This document shows positions 36,301 to 42,530 of a stretch of DNA of 64,000 nt, piece after piece. Each line of letters opens with the position of its first letter. Within the stretch, counting starts at the first letter, position 1. A program made the position numbers and the translations under genes. The notes beneath the pieces are model-generated. The model saw nothing but the letters and a program-made list of their open reading frames with translations, was not told where the DNA came from and did no database searches. The DNA comes from Leptidea sinapis (taxonomy: Eukaryota > Arthropoda > Insecta > Lepidoptera > Pieridae): assembly GCF_905404315.1 (NCBI RefSeq), contig NC_066287.1, positions 558,001 through 622,000 of the forward strand, written 5' to 3'.

Positions 36301-39300
36301 GACGAGCGTGTATCAGGCCGGAGATATCAAGAACATACTCTTTTGGCAAGGCGAGTAATATTTATTTGTTGAGAATGAAAGTGAATTGACTGAACACAGG
36401 AATTTCTCGTTTCTGTGCATATTTAAAAAATATATAATCAAATGTCTTTCAATGTTACGAGGGGCTGCTGAAAACCAGTGTTGTGTTTGTGTCTTCTGCA
36501 CTGACTAACAATGTACTGAGTCAGCTCCTTTTAGCACGCGCAGGGAATCACGCGCCGCACAGTATTTTTTAATTTCATACCTATTCCATTTAATTAATTA
36601 TTTTAAGATTGTAATTAATACTGTAAATTGAAGATGTGTCTTTTTTATTGCTAATAAAGTGTTTCATTTCTAAATGATGGTATTTGCGATGAAATAACTA
36701 AAACTTTATTTAATTAATCAACACTAACAAGAACATTTTTGTTAATCTCGTCTCAGTCTCACAAATGTGAACCGCTATGGCAACACGGAGGACACAAAAC
36801 AAATATGATAAAATTGATGTAACGTAATTCATGGATGGCGTCTTAGAGCTCAGCTATGTACTCGCAGATTGTTGTCATAATAATAATCCCAGTGGGCGGC
36901 TCATTTGCACAGGAAGCCGGCTAGATTATGGGTACCACAACGGTGTCTATTTCTGTCGTGAAGCAGTAATGTGTAAACATTACTGTGTTTCGGGCTGAAG
37001 GGCGCCGTAGCTAGTGAAATTACTGGGCAAGTGAGACTTATCATCTTATGTCTCAAGTTGACGAGCGCAATTGTAATGCCGCTCAGATTTTTTGGGTTTT
37101 TCAAGAGTCCTGCATTGTAATGGGTACGGCGTATCAATTACCATTAGCTGAATGTCCTGTTCGTCTCGTCCCTTATATTTTTCATAAAAAAAATACATTG
37201 ACGTGTACAATGGGACCCCGTGCCAATCGTCATAAAAACAAAATGGGCAAATGTGTTAATTATTTCGTGTTTGTTTTCCAGGTCGGCGTCAGTAAAGGAC
37301 TTTTCTTCGACTTGCACCTGAGATACATGCAGCTCAATGTGGAGTTTGTTGAATTCACGAAGCTCAACTTGAGTTACCTGTTAAAAGTGAGTGATATTCC
37401 ACAGTTATAGAAGCGTCAAGTGCGTGGTTGTGCCATACACTAAAGAGGAATGATACAGATGCTTCACTTACCACTTCACTTAAAAGAAATGGGAGGCTCC
37501 TTTACACAGGATGGTTGCTAAACTATTTCCCTTAAATATCATGAAATTGATGTAACGTTATTCATAGATGGCAACGATGGAGCTCAGCCATGAACTCGCA
37601 GATTTTTGTCATAATAATAATCCCAGTAGGAGGCTCCTTTGTACAGGGTGCCCGCTAGACTATGGGTCCATGGACCTCGACGGCGCCTTTTTCTGCCGTG
37701 AAGCTGTAATATGTGAGCATTATTGTGTTTTTCAGTCTGAAAGGCGCCGTACCTAGTGAAATTACTGGGCAAATGAGAATTAACATCTTATGTCTCAAGG
37801 TGACGACTGCAAATGTAGGGCCGCTGGGAATAGTTGGGTTTTTCAAGAATCCTGAGCGGCACTGTATTATAATGGACAGGGCGCATCAATTACCATCAGC
37901 TGAACGGTCTGCTCGTCATGCCCCTTATTGTCATAAAAAAGCTCGTTCAAATACCTTACATTAAAACAACTAATATTTGCAGGAGGTGTACGATGACGCC
38001 CTAACTTCGGAAGTATATTCTCTGCCAGAGCTATCGGCTGAAGATGTGATGTCCAACATTGGCTCTGGACCCGTGAGGGTGCCCTACTCCAATGCTAAGA
38101 GCTATCAGCGCGCAGCTAAGAAACTTGGGCTCATGGACGATTTTAGAGTGAGTTACGTTTACAAATTTATTTGTACCAAAATTCATGGACGGTTCGGGAC
38201 TCGAACCCGCACCTCTCAGATTCCGTCCGAGCGCTCTTACCAACTGAGCCAACCGTCCGAGTAACGCATCAATCGTAAATCTTGGTATGTCTTGTTCAAC
38301 TCTCAGATTGTGGCTCCATCTACAGGATTTACAGTTGATAACCTACTTTACCCCAATAATTGCATATTAGGAAATTGACGTGAGATGTCGCTCTTGTTAT
38401 TATCGACTGTAAAGTAGATCCTGTAGATGAAGCCACAACCTGCGAGAGAGATATTTAATCTCAGAAGTGAGCCTCATGGAGCGTCATAATGATGTGCGTA
38501 AACATCAGATGGTCGATATGGATAAGATTTAATAAATGTTTTTTTATGGTTGGAAATTATAAAATAACACAAATACAATCTACATTTTCATATTACATAT
38601 AACACTTTATTGTATTACAAATTATTTTCCTCATCCGAGTCATTTGTGTGTAACGTTTTCCTTTTAAATAAAACACTTTTTAAAGTTATTAGATTTCTCG
38701 TAAAAGTTTCTAGATCTCGTTTTTAGGGGGATCGTTTTCTTGTTATCGGCCTTTGCGGTAAGGCGGACCCAGGTAGGGAGTGGCAAGTATCGATAGTATG
38801 AAAAGTGTTGCACTTTTCTATTGTATTTGACATTTACGGCGCGACGGCTCAGTGAATAATACGATATAATCATTCGTAAAAGTTAAATCAAAACAAAAAC
38901 TGTACGAAATTGAACTTTGGCTTTTATGTTATGCTTTTGCAAAAGATTCATTTTTACTTAATTTGGTTGGCGGCTATTTTGGAATTCGCCATCTTGGTTT
39001 TTAATCTGTTTTCATAATTTGTGCGCGGAGTCTTAAAATAACGTTACATTTTGGGTATTCAAGTCATTATTTTTATTGTTTTACGACCTTTAAGTTGAGT
39101 ATGCTCTCATCTTGAAGATCCGTAAGTCGTATCGGTTCGGGAAACTTGCAGCCGCTAATTAATTCCACAAAGTGGCTGTACGAGGGAAGATGTTTCTGGG
39201 AAGACGCGCGGTTGTGGAATGCCAGACGTCAACATGATGCGGGTTTAATTTCGCATTTTGATATAACTACCGGTGTTTGAATACATTAAATATATCGTAA

Positions 39301-39673
39301 TATATGGGATAGTTGATGCAGAGATAACCAACATCTCTTTTATTATATTAACAAGATTTGGGCGTTTTAGATCTAGTCCACACGCAAAGAACAACGACGA
39401 ACGGAAGGTTTGCTTTCTTTTTCTCTCTCCTCCCTACACATCGTCTTTCTCTATCGTTCCATAGATTTCCTTCGATGTCGTTCGATATATGTGGACCCGC
39501 TATGATAGTATAATCTTATTAAGTTGGTAAGCCTCTTATAAGTAAATTTTATTTTTCAGAGTGGAATTCCTCGTACGGCGTATCGTGGTATTGTTTCCTG
39601 TTTCATAAAAGGCCGCAGCGTTTATCTGGCGCCTAACTACGAATGGACCAAATATGACCCCAACTGGGGCTAA
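17199..39673 (+). CDS. MGAT1: MGAT1, alpha-1,3-mannosyl-glycoprotein 2-beta-GlcNAc transferase (GnT I), 9 exons
   Basis: Joining 17199-17469, 23180-23307, 31213-31426, 31974-32052, 35328-35477, 36260-36350, 37282-37386, 37983-38147 and 39560-39673 gives an open frame of 438 aa (human about 445). The enzyme transfers GlcNAc from UDP-GlcNAc to Man5GlcNAc2 N-glycans in the medial Golgi. Domain order: 7-residue cytosolic tail, membrane anchor (residues 8-29, type II), coiled-coil stem (about 40-77), then the GT13 catalytic domain from VLVIACDR. Key residues are the metal/UDP motif Glu204-Asp205-Asp206 (EDD) and the FDDW segment with Asp284, equivalent by offset to the catalytic base Asp291 of the rabbit enzyme. 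RPELLHRTDFFPGLGW, GRACIRPEISRT and DLSYL-type blocks are intact. Intron 6 uses a GC donor; intron 2 has swollen to 7.9 kb with nested transposons. Confidence 0.96.
17470..18016 (+). other. MGAT1 intron 1, first part
   Basis: Contains a GCTGACCCGGCAAACATTG block at 17554 that resembles the start of the RTE-like repeat at 21074 (GCTGACCCGACAGACGTTG). The remainder is AT-rich with nothing recognised. Confidence 0.4.
18017..18047. repeat. (TA)n microsatellite
   Basis: About 15 TA units in MGAT1 intron 1. Confidence 0.9.
18048..18160. repeat. fold-back repeat fragment (GTCTAGATAGAGC)
   Basis: Starts GTCTAGATAGAGC, the same terminus as the small fold-back element at 42785, and contains an inverted ACCTGGCTT/AAGCCAGG pair near 18108-18135. 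Probably a MITE remnant. Confidence 0.4.
18165..19075 (+). pseudogene. LINE J fragment (RT with internal deletion)
   Basis: Plus-strand remnants of family J reverse transcriptase: [40 protein letters not shown], then a large deletion and the C-terminal FRRAV-like stretch ([16 protein letters not shown]), and the typical 3' end with AAAGGCCGGCAACGCTC, GTGATCACTTACCATCAGGTG and CGTTTGTCCTCC. Many frameshifts; dead. Confidence 0.85.
19076..20124 (+). other. MGAT1 intron 1, middle part, nothing recognised
   Basis: A patch near 19200-19440 is richer in GC than its surroundings, but its frames show no motif and no repeat kinship in the window. The rest is AT-rich. Confidence 0.4.
20125..20435 (-). 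repeat. SINE-like dispersed repeat, copy 1 (inverted)
   Basis: Reverse complement of the repeat also found at 33950, 36811 and 37545. Shared blocks: CCGGCTAGATTATGGGT, TTCTGCCGTGAA, TTCACTAGCTATGGCGCCCTTC (read on plus) and CATCTGATGGTAATCGATAC. I recognise the family as abundant in Lepidoptera. No coding capacity; short open frames across it are spurious. Confidence 0.8.
20440..20607 (+). pseudogene. RNase-H-type LINE, ORF2 C-terminal fragment
   Basis: Encodes VETITRVILDCAQANQR and ends NFSKELGWLE followed by a stop. This is the Cys/His-type tail (ETxxHVxLxC) and conserved terminus of LINEs carrying RNase H. It abuts the SINE-like copy on its left. Only about 55 codons remain. Confidence 0.7.
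20608..21060. repeat. probable dispersed repeat with CCGCCATCTTGGAAAAAAGGG
   Basis: Contains CAAGTTTGTGAGGT, GCCGCCATCTTGG, GGTTCAAACACCG and a long AT-rich tail. It has the look of a non-coding transposon-derived sequence, but no second copy lies in the window, so the call is weak. Confidence 0.3.
21070..21250 (+). repeat. RTE-like dispersed repeat
   Basis: GCTGACCCGACAGACGTTGTT at its start and CCAAATTTCAAGTC followed by AGGTTCCAGAGATATCGTGATG are blocks typical of insect RTE 3' regions, followed by a (TA)n tract. Orientation inferred from the (TA)n at its end. Confidence 0.5.
21265..21311. repeat. (TA)n microsatellite
   Basis: About 22 TA units directly after the RTE-like repeat. Confidence 0.9.
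21312..22139 (+). other. MGAT1 intron 1, AT-rich, no gene
   Basis: Includes ACAGACAGACAGAGAGACGCGGCGGAGGACTTTG-like sequence (21460-21500) that recurs as ACATACGCTGCGGAGGACTTTG near 21925, suggesting two decayed copies of an RTE-like tail. A GT-rich tract lies at 21700-21735. Nothing coding. Confidence 0.4.
22140..22690 (+). repeat. dispersed repeat shared with 47389-47975
   Basis: Blocks CACGCTTTTTATA, TTCCTGCCTTAT, GCAAATTGAAAATGGAATAA, GTCATCGG, TAAATCTACGAAGTTT, AAAGTGGGTCAAAATC and GAGTCGGTTACAAACAAACATAC occur in the same order in the 47.4-48.0 kb copy, which has the last part duplicated. Non-coding mobile DNA of unknown class. Confidence 0.65.
22768..23045 (+). pseudogene. LINE J 3'-end fragment
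   Basis: Encodes [20 protein letters not shown], as at the C terminus of LINE J1 (43.4 kb), followed by the J 3' UTR. A severely 5'-truncated insertion ending about 135 bases before MGAT1 exon 2, same orientation as the gene. Confidence 0.85.
23180..23307 (+). CDS. MGAT1: MGAT1 exon 2
   Basis: 128 bases for residues 91-133, with PVLVIACDRITIKRCLDNL and FPIIISQ, the first strand and helix of the GT13 Rossmann-like fold. Acceptor TTTCAG at 23174-23179, donor GTAAGT at 23308. Confidence 0.95.
23791..24806 (-). pseudogene. Tc1-like transposase, about three frameshifts
   Basis: Reading minus from 24806: an N-terminal helix-turn-helix (MPLSVEECARIMAFLELG, RTVQKVKRRYEETG, RPRCTSAREDR), then the catalytic domain in pieces: LFADESRFSLYTSDGR (first Asp), MLMHDNARPHTA (second Asp) and SPDLNPIEHAWDELGR (Glu). 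I count 34 residues between the second Asp and the Glu, i.e. DD34E, the Tc1 signature. Frame changes lie near 24600, 24470 and 24200. All three acidic residues survive, so the copy died by indels. Confidence 0.9.
24909..25699 (+). pseudogene. LINE P2 ORF1: coiled coil and FP25K-like domain
   Basis: Three frame-shifted parts: a coiled-coil start (LMDSISDIIKSSVESV), the NLEIIGVPEHNNEQLNSLI block, and a C-terminal part with TIIVKFKNRAIKDNIL, VFVNEHLTLENKSLF and KYIWIRNCQIFVRRDDKSP, again the FP25K-type C-terminal domain seen in P1. At least two indels (near 25150 and 25380) break it. Confidence 0.8.
25962..27139 (+). mobile_element. mariner-type element (DD41D), nearly intact
   Basis: 1178 bp with exact ends: CAGGGTGGCGCAATAGAACG from 25962 and CAGGATGGCGCAATAGAACG from 27139 reading minus, one mismatch, both continuing TGCATATT. 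TA duplications are at 25960-25961 and 27140-27141. It holds a single transposase with one frameshift. Inserted in the spacer of LINE P2, so it is the youngest layer of the nest. Confidence 0.95.
26077..27099 (+). pseudogene. DD41D mariner-type transposase, single frameshift
   Basis: An open frame to 26988 followed, one base over, by the rest to the TAA near 27099. Helix-turn-helix region, then LFSDEAHFHINGFVN (first Asp), WFQQDGATCHT (second Asp) and WPPRSPDVTPPDFF (third Asp). I count 41 residues between the second and third Asp, which fits the DD41D group (rosa/Visitor type) and not classical DD34D mariner. The frame break is in a run of nine T at 26944-26952; one base removed restores WGYLKNKVYSNNPKNIDQL. 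A Met at 26017 is in frame but lies in the terminal region, so 26077 is preferred. Confidence 0.9.
27410..28456 (+). pseudogene. LINE P2 ORF2, endonuclease part
   Basis: A 348-codon open frame with all blocks of an APE-type endonuclease: FYQNIRGLRTKT (catalytic Asn), LITETWL (Glu), GDFNLPYINWD, LDLVFSN and EDSAHPCLI in place of the usual S/D-D-H block. The C-terminal end meets a frameshift near 28430, after which the polyprotein continues in other frames to the RT. Confidence 0.88.
28457..30317 (+). pseudogene. LINE P2 ORF2, reverse transcriptase part (broken)
   Basis: RT motifs in order with interruptions: INKSSGPDNIPPTF, a TAA at 28938 inside WKEAN, DNYRPISMLNTFSKIFE, YTDFEKAFDRVDH, a TAA at 29262, GIPQGSHLGPLL, YADDKNIF, DLGVIFDSKLTM, VLEYASCIWSPHY. 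Two stops and two or more frameshifts separate the pieces, so this copy is clearly older or less constrained than P1. Confidence 0.88.
31213..31426 (+). CDS. MGAT1: MGAT1 exon 3
   Basis: 214 bases for residues 134-204 plus one base of Asp205. Starts DCGH and contains KGYYKIARHYRFALN, ending VIIVE. The EDD motif spans the exon 3/4 junction. Acceptor TTCCAG at 31207-31212, donor GTATAA at 31427. Confidence 0.95.
31800..31930 (-). repeat. LINE J 3'-terminal fragment
   Basis: GTCACCTGATGTTAAGTGATCACCACCGCCC-type sequence equals the 3' end of LINE J2 at 54500-54545. A short 5'-truncated insertion in MGAT1 intron 3, antisense. Confidence 0.7.
31974..32052 (+). CDS. MGAT1: MGAT1 exon 4
   Basis: 79 bases, phase 1 to phase 2: completes Asp205, adds DLDVSADFYEYFLGTYPLLL and the first two bases of Trp231. 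Acceptor TTTCAG at 31968-31973, donor GTGAGT at 32053. Confidence 0.95.
32205..32420 (-). repeat. dispersed repeat shared with 59690-59850
   Basis: The stretch from ATTTATACCCAAGTCTGGA through GGAGCGCTAGGGTTGGTACAT matches the reverse complement of 59800-59845 with few differences, and similarity continues into the GACGACG block. Class unknown; the GC-rich part may be the element's 5' region. Confidence 0.6.
32542..32641. repeat. perfect 36-bp palindrome with 28-nt loop
   Basis: Arm 32542-32577 is the exact reverse complement of 32606-32641 over all 36 bases; the spacer is 32578-32605. Located in MGAT1 intron 4, between a dispersed repeat and an inverted-repeat element. A transcript of either strand would form a long hairpin. 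Confidence 0.95.
32642..33705. mobile_element. possible MITE-like element with inverted ends
   Basis: Sequence at 32648-32730 (ATCTACACCC, CTGGAACAGTTAGCTTA, GCTAACATTAAAAC) reappears inverted at 33615-33695 (GTTTTAATGTTGGC, TAAGCTAACTGTTTCAG, GGGTGTAGAT). The arms are about 80 bp and about 80 percent similar by eye. The 0.9 kb interior includes a CA-rich stretch and an AATAAACATTTTGTATTTGTA LINE-like tail near 33560. No transposase. Confidence 0.45.
33950..34290 (+). repeat. SINE-like dispersed repeat, copy 2
   Basis: Same family as copies at 20125 (inverted), 36811 and 37545: CCGGCTAGATTATGGGTACC, GGCGCCTACTTCTGCCGTGAAG, AGTGAAATTAATGGGCAAACG, TTTTTGGGTTTTTCAAGAATCC and ATCAATTACCATCAGCT blocks in order. 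In MGAT1 intron 4. Confidence 0.85.
34331..34652 (+). repeat. 94-bp minisatellite, about 3.5 copies
   Basis: Units start TATCTAAAGGAGTGCCAGAG at 34331, 34425, 34519 and 34594. The first two intervals are exactly 94 bases; the third unit is 75, having lost 19 bases (one TCTGTATGTGTTATGTATG block). Copies are nearly identical, pointing to a recent expansion inside MGAT1 intron 4. Confidence 0.95.
34653..35327 (+). other. MGAT1 intron 4, last part
   Basis: A 155-codon plus frame ending at 34922 is open mainly because of the minisatellite. The remainder is AT-rich, with a GC-richer patch at 35160-35230 that I do not recognise. Confidence 0.4.
35328..35477 (+). CDS. MGAT1: MGAT1 exon 5
   Basis: 150 bases: completes Trp231, then CISAWNDNGKNG, RPELLHRTDFFPGLGW and LEPHWPE, ending with two bases of Ala281. 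It carries acceptor-binding loop residues of GnT I. Acceptor GTAG at 35324-35327, donor GTAAGT at 35478. Confidence 0.96.
35705..35925 (+). mobile_element. tRNA-derived SINE, 5'-truncated
   Basis: A Pol III B box (GGTTCGAATCC, 35722-35732) in AGAGGTCCCGGGTTCGAATCCC is followed by TGTTTGTTACCGAGTCATGG, TTGTCTTGTACCCATAGTACAGGC and a GTGTAAAAGTGTGTC tail. I recognise this as a common lepidopteran SINE. The A box half of the tRNA head is missing. In MGAT1 intron 5. Confidence 0.8.
36260..36350 (+). CDS. MGAT1: MGAT1 exon 6 (catalytic base)
   Basis: 91 bases: completes Ala281 and encodes FFDDWLRDPVNTNGRACIRP and EISRTYSFGK (to residue 311). Asp284 is in the position of the rabbit catalytic base. 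Acceptor TTCAG at 36255-36259; the donor is GC, not GT. Confidence 0.95.
36348..36356 (+). other. GC splice donor (AAG/GCGAGT) of MGAT1 intron 6
   Basis: The exon ends AAG and the intron begins GCGAGT. Only this junction joins SFGK to VGVSKGLFFD with family spacing. The first downstream GT (36355) would add five bases and shift the frame. Confidence 0.88.
36811..37195 (+). repeat. SINE-like dispersed repeat, copy 3
   Basis: Starts near ATTGATGTAACGTAATTCATGGATGG, shares ATAATAATCCCAGTGGG and then the common blocks of the family. It lies about 90 bases before MGAT1 exon 7 and is in direct orientation to copy 4 after that exon. Confidence 0.88.
37282..37386 (+). CDS. MGAT1: MGAT1 exon 7
   Basis: 105 bases, 35 codons, residues 312-346: VGVSKGLFFDLHLRYMQLN and KLNLSYLLK. 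Phase 0 on both sides, so its loss would keep the frame. Acceptor TTTTCCAG at 37274-37281, donor GTGAGT at 37387. Confidence 0.96.
37545..37950 (+). repeat. SINE-like dispersed repeat, copy 4
   Basis: ATTGATGTAACGTTATTCATAGATGG start, ATAATAATCCCAGTAGGAGG, then the family blocks to CATCAATTACCATCAGCTGAACG. Direct repeat of copy 3, 734 bases away. Confidence 0.88.
37983..38147 (+). CDS. MGAT1: MGAT1 exon 8
   Basis: 165 bases, 55 codons, residues 347-401: EVYDDALTSEVY, then VRVPYSNAKSYQRAAKKLGL and MDDFR. Phase 0 both sides. Acceptor TTTGCAG at 37976-37982, donor GTGAGT at 38148. Confidence 0.95.
38187..38258 (-). tRNA. tRNA-like sequence (anticodon GGA by position), probably pseudogene or SINE head
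   Basis: On the minus strand a 72-base cloverleaf can be drawn: 7-bp acceptor stem GGACGGT/ACCGTCC, D arm GCTC...GAGC with an A box, anticodon stem CTCGG/CTGAG around a 7-base loop, and T arm with the B box GGTTCGAGTCC. Position 33 is C where tRNAs have U, the outer T-stem pair is mismatched, and the loop would give GGA (Ser) without a long variable arm. It is therefore more likely a tRNA-derived repeat or pseudogene than a working tRNA. Lies in MGAT1 intron 8, antisense. Confidence 0.55.
38301..38447. repeat. imperfect inverted repeat next to the tRNA-like sequence
   Basis: TGTGGCTCCATCTACAGGAT and TTTACAGTTGATAA at 38309-38341 pair with TATCGACTGTAAAG and ATCCTGTAGATGAAGCCACA at 38401-38437. 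Probably a fold-back element associated with the tRNA-like head. Confidence 0.6.
38450..39100 (+). other. MGAT1 intron 8, nothing recognised
   Basis: AT-rich DNA with one GCCATCTTGG motif near 38990, faintly like the repeat near 20735. No gene or transposon ends were supported. Confidence 0.35.
39105..39245 (-). pseudogene. LINE J C-terminal fragment
   Basis: Minus strand matches the 43300-43430 part of LINE J1 (CTCGTACAGCCACTTTGTGG on minus, then the GCGCGGTTGTGGAATGCCAGAC block on plus). A short degenerate insert in MGAT1 intron 8, antisense. Confidence 0.8.
39560..39673 (+). CDS. MGAT1: MGAT1 exon 9 and stop
   Basis: 114 bases, residues 402-438: SGIPRTAYRGIVSCFIKGRS, VYLAPNYEW and YDPNWG, then TAA at 39671-39673. 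Ends as GnT I proteins usually do (YDPxW). Confidence 0.96.
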   Translation, partial: SGIPRTAYRGIVSCFIKGRSVYLAPNYEWTKYDPNWG

Positions 39674-39702
39674 ATAACCACTGTTCAAATATTAGTGTGA
39701 AA

Positions 39703-39713
39703 AATAAAATAAA
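39703..39713 (+). terminator. MGAT1 poly(A) signals (two overlapping AATAAA)
   Basis: AATAAA at 39703-39708 and 39708-39713, 30-40 bases after the stop, giving a very short 3' UTR. Confidence 0.75.
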
Positions 39714-39720
39714 TTCTTGC

Positions 39721-40376
39721 AATGTCGTTCTATACATATAAACGAATCACGTCGTATAAAAACAAAGCCGAAATATGGCACATGCCACAAATTACACCAT
39801 AATTAATTTTCACTGCAATATACATGTATATGTCGTAGGGAAATGACAATAACAGAGATTTGGTCAATTCCCTAAGTGATTTGATCAAATCACGGAGTAT
39901 GTTTAAAAAACAACACGATTTTATCATTTTTCTAAGCAAATCTAGTGTTTGGTTGACGTGACTAGAAGAACTTAGGATGTAAAAGCGAGCTTCAGACTTG
40001 AGTCATACCCGAACCCGGACAGATTAGGAAGAATGGGATGGATTCGTGTTTTTTTTTAATAATAATATTTTCTACTTGGCCTTTAGAGAATTTTTTATCT
40101 TTTTTGAGGTAAGGTTACATTAATTTGATTTTCAAGGGAATGGTGCGTTACCCTTTCATGGGAGTGGGTGAGTGAGCCAGGGGACAGAGGACATCTCATT
40201 TTAACACCCTCTATCATATATGACCTACTGTTTTTATCATATCCCTGCGACATATATAATATACATGCTATACATTGCCGCATTCATTTATTTGAAGAGG
40301 GTAGCTATTTGACTAGTCCTGGTGAGTCCTAGTAACACCGCGTCCAGAATTGAACTATTGTGTTCGCCACTCATAC
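39721..40376. other. MGAT1 downstream region, no gene
   Basis: AT-rich. Short frames only. Nothing recognised. Confidence 0.4.
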
Positions 40377-40604
40377 TTATAGCTCGTCGTCAATCCCTGC
40401 CGCCTTTACAAACCGCAGTATCTTGTTGACGGGAGTATTACAAACAGCATCTGTGAGCAAGGTGTGGTCACCAAGGATGGTGTTACGCTTATGTATTAGT
40501 GGGCCGCAATCGCAGGGAAGGTGAAGAGGCGTTCCATCAGCCTCAAGGCAAAACTGCCACATTTGCTCCAGTGGTTTAAAATATTCTTGGTCAATAAGCA
40601 GCAA
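40377..40604 (-). pseudogene. RNase-H-type LINE, ORF2 C-terminal fragment
   Basis: Minus-strand peptide with FCLEADGTPLHLPCDCGPLI (Cys/His motif), LGDHTL and NKILRFVKAAGIDDEL before the stop, the layout of the C-terminal zinc knuckle and terminus of RNase-H LINEs. It differs from the fragments at 20440 and 59460 and is probably another lineage. Confidence 0.7.
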
Positions 40605-41209
40605 TGTAAAACATTTATTCGGTTCAGGTTTGAGTCGGACAGTGACAGATGACTATGGAGAAAAGTGTGCTTACATTGTCTTTAAGCACACTTATGTGTA
40701 TAGAACGTCATTGTTATCTCGTCATTAAATAAATCCTTACACAGTGGTTGTAATGGAAACCCTAAGGAATTGCTCCCAGCAATATTTTTTTTCATTTAAA
40801 TACTTTGGACACAGTGATGTGGTCATACATCTTTGTTTCCTTAGAAATATTTTGAAGTCTGTTAGAAAGATATTGGCAATAAAAACTCAATGTGTAACTC
40901 GTTAATTTTTCAAATCAGATGGTTGTTAATGGCTGGTATATAGATATTTTTATATAAACAAATTTAAGATGTATATATCAAATATTTTAAGACTGTGATT
41001 GCATTGTATTATAAAGCAATTGTTGCGACAGATATTCTAAATATTTAATAGGTGATTGATATAAGATATTATATAATTGTATTTGATTGTATAACTCTGT
41101 TCATACCATTTTATTGAACTAACGCGAATATTTTTTTTAATTTAGAATATACAAAAAAACTATATTAAATTAAACTATTAACAATCCGGGAAAAGCTTCC
41201 GTCATCACG
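40605..41209. other. intergenic, AT-rich, nothing recognised
   Basis: No open frame or repeat family could be supported. Confidence 0.4.
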
Positions 41210-41620
41210 TCATCCGAAAGATGTCCACCGCTGGACAAAGGCCTCCCCCAAAGATCTCCACGATGATCGGTCCTGCGCTGCTTTCATCCAACCTATTCCG
41301 ACAATCTTGACCAGATCGTCGGTCCATCTTGTTGGGGGCGTACCAACACTGCGTCTTCCAGTAGCTAATCGAGGACTTTACTGTCCCAACGGCCATGTTT
41401 ATCAGAAATGTCCGTCGAGCTATGTGCCCTGTCCACTGCCACTTCAGTTTCGCAACCATCTAGACTATGTCACTATGTCGGTGACTTTGGTTCTCCTACG
41501 GATATCCTCATTTCTGATTGGATCTCGCAGGGAAACTCCGAGCATAGTCCTCTCCATTGCCCTCTGACAATGAGCTTTCCCACAAGACCCAAAGTTAGAT
41601 ACCACACATCAGTGGCAATA
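41210..41620 (-). pseudogene. RTE-type LINE, ORF2 C-terminal fragment
   Basis: The minus strand encodes VAKLKWQWTGHIARRT and, after frameshifts, the RxGRPPTRWxDD-like and WMQ-like ending of RTE reverse transcriptases; in DNA, GCGAAACTGAAGTGGCAGTG and GTCCAGCGGTGGACATCTTTC (minus) are familiar landmarks. Truncated at both ends. Confidence 0.85.
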
Positions 41621-41881
41621 CACACTGGTTAAAAAAAGCTTATTAAAATTAAATTAATTTCTTATTATTTTTACTGATATATATACCGATATGGCGATTT
41701 TGTGCTTACAACGTGACCCCGTACCATTAACGCGGTGATAAGCGACACCTGTCATGCTAATAACGATAATTTAGCGACAGTCGCTACCACGAGAAGCGTT
41801 AATAATATTTCTCAACTCTCGGCGAACGGACTATACTCGGTGGAATTATGTGAGTTTCTGCATACATACTAGGGCCTTACA

Positions 41882-42530
41882 TACGAGGGGCACACTGAAA
41901 TGATTGGGAATAAGAAAAACCACATGCACGGTATAGGTAGATAGTATTTTATTATTTTTTGAAGTATTCTCCGTTCAACTTAATGCACTTTTCCATTCGT
42001 GCAAACCAATCATTAAAACAGTAATTCCAGTCTGAAGTTGATGTTGACAAAATGGCTGATTTATACACTTCCACAGCTGCTTCGGGGTCTTCAAACCGTT
42101 GACCGCGTAATAAATCTTTCATTTTAGCGAATGTAAAGAAATCGTTTGGGCTCAAGTCAGGACTGTACGGAGGATGGCCCGTCAGCTCAACGTTTTCCTG
42201 CTTCAAGAAATCATATGTATTCCGAGCAGTATGGGAGCTCGCATTTTCGTGATGTAACATGATGCGACGTTTTGGGTTATTTTTTCGGAGTTCGGCTATC
42301 ATTACTGGCAAACAAACCGTAACCGTAAACTCAGCGGTAACCGTTCTGCGATCCTGTAAAGGAATTGTAGCAGTATGCCCCTTTATCGAGGCAAACGTAG
42401 CGACTATTTCCTTTGACACGCTGCGGGAGCGAACCACTTTCGTAGGTTAGACCTCGTCTTCGAAGACCCAAACTTCGTAAGTAAGTTTTACGTTCAAAAG
42501 TTCGTTTTGTTATATTTGACTTGCTCACAA
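41882..42530 (-). mobile_element. mariner element, truncated (one TIR)
   Basis: The end at 41882 reads ACGAGGGGCACACTGAAATG, a mariner-type terminal repeat next to TA. The other end is missing: no inverted match was found beyond 42530. It contains the C-terminal half of a transposase on the minus strand. Confidence 0.8.
41952..42500 (-). pseudogene. mariner transposase, C-terminal half, with D-to-E change
   Basis: The 161-codon frame (42437-41952) has VVRSRSVSKEIVATF just before and at its start, LLHH-type MLHHENASSHTA, GHPPYSPDLSPNDFF and MEKCIKLNGEYFKK. The second catalytic residue, Asp in mariner HHDN blocks, is Glu here (HHEN). The third Asp is present. The N-terminal DNA-binding half and first Asp are absent. 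Dead copy. Confidence 0.88.

Noticed and set aside
38187..38258. A functional serine tRNA gene
   Set aside because: C at position 33, mismatch in the T stem and no long variable arm argue for a pseudogene or SINE head; kept only as tRNA-like.
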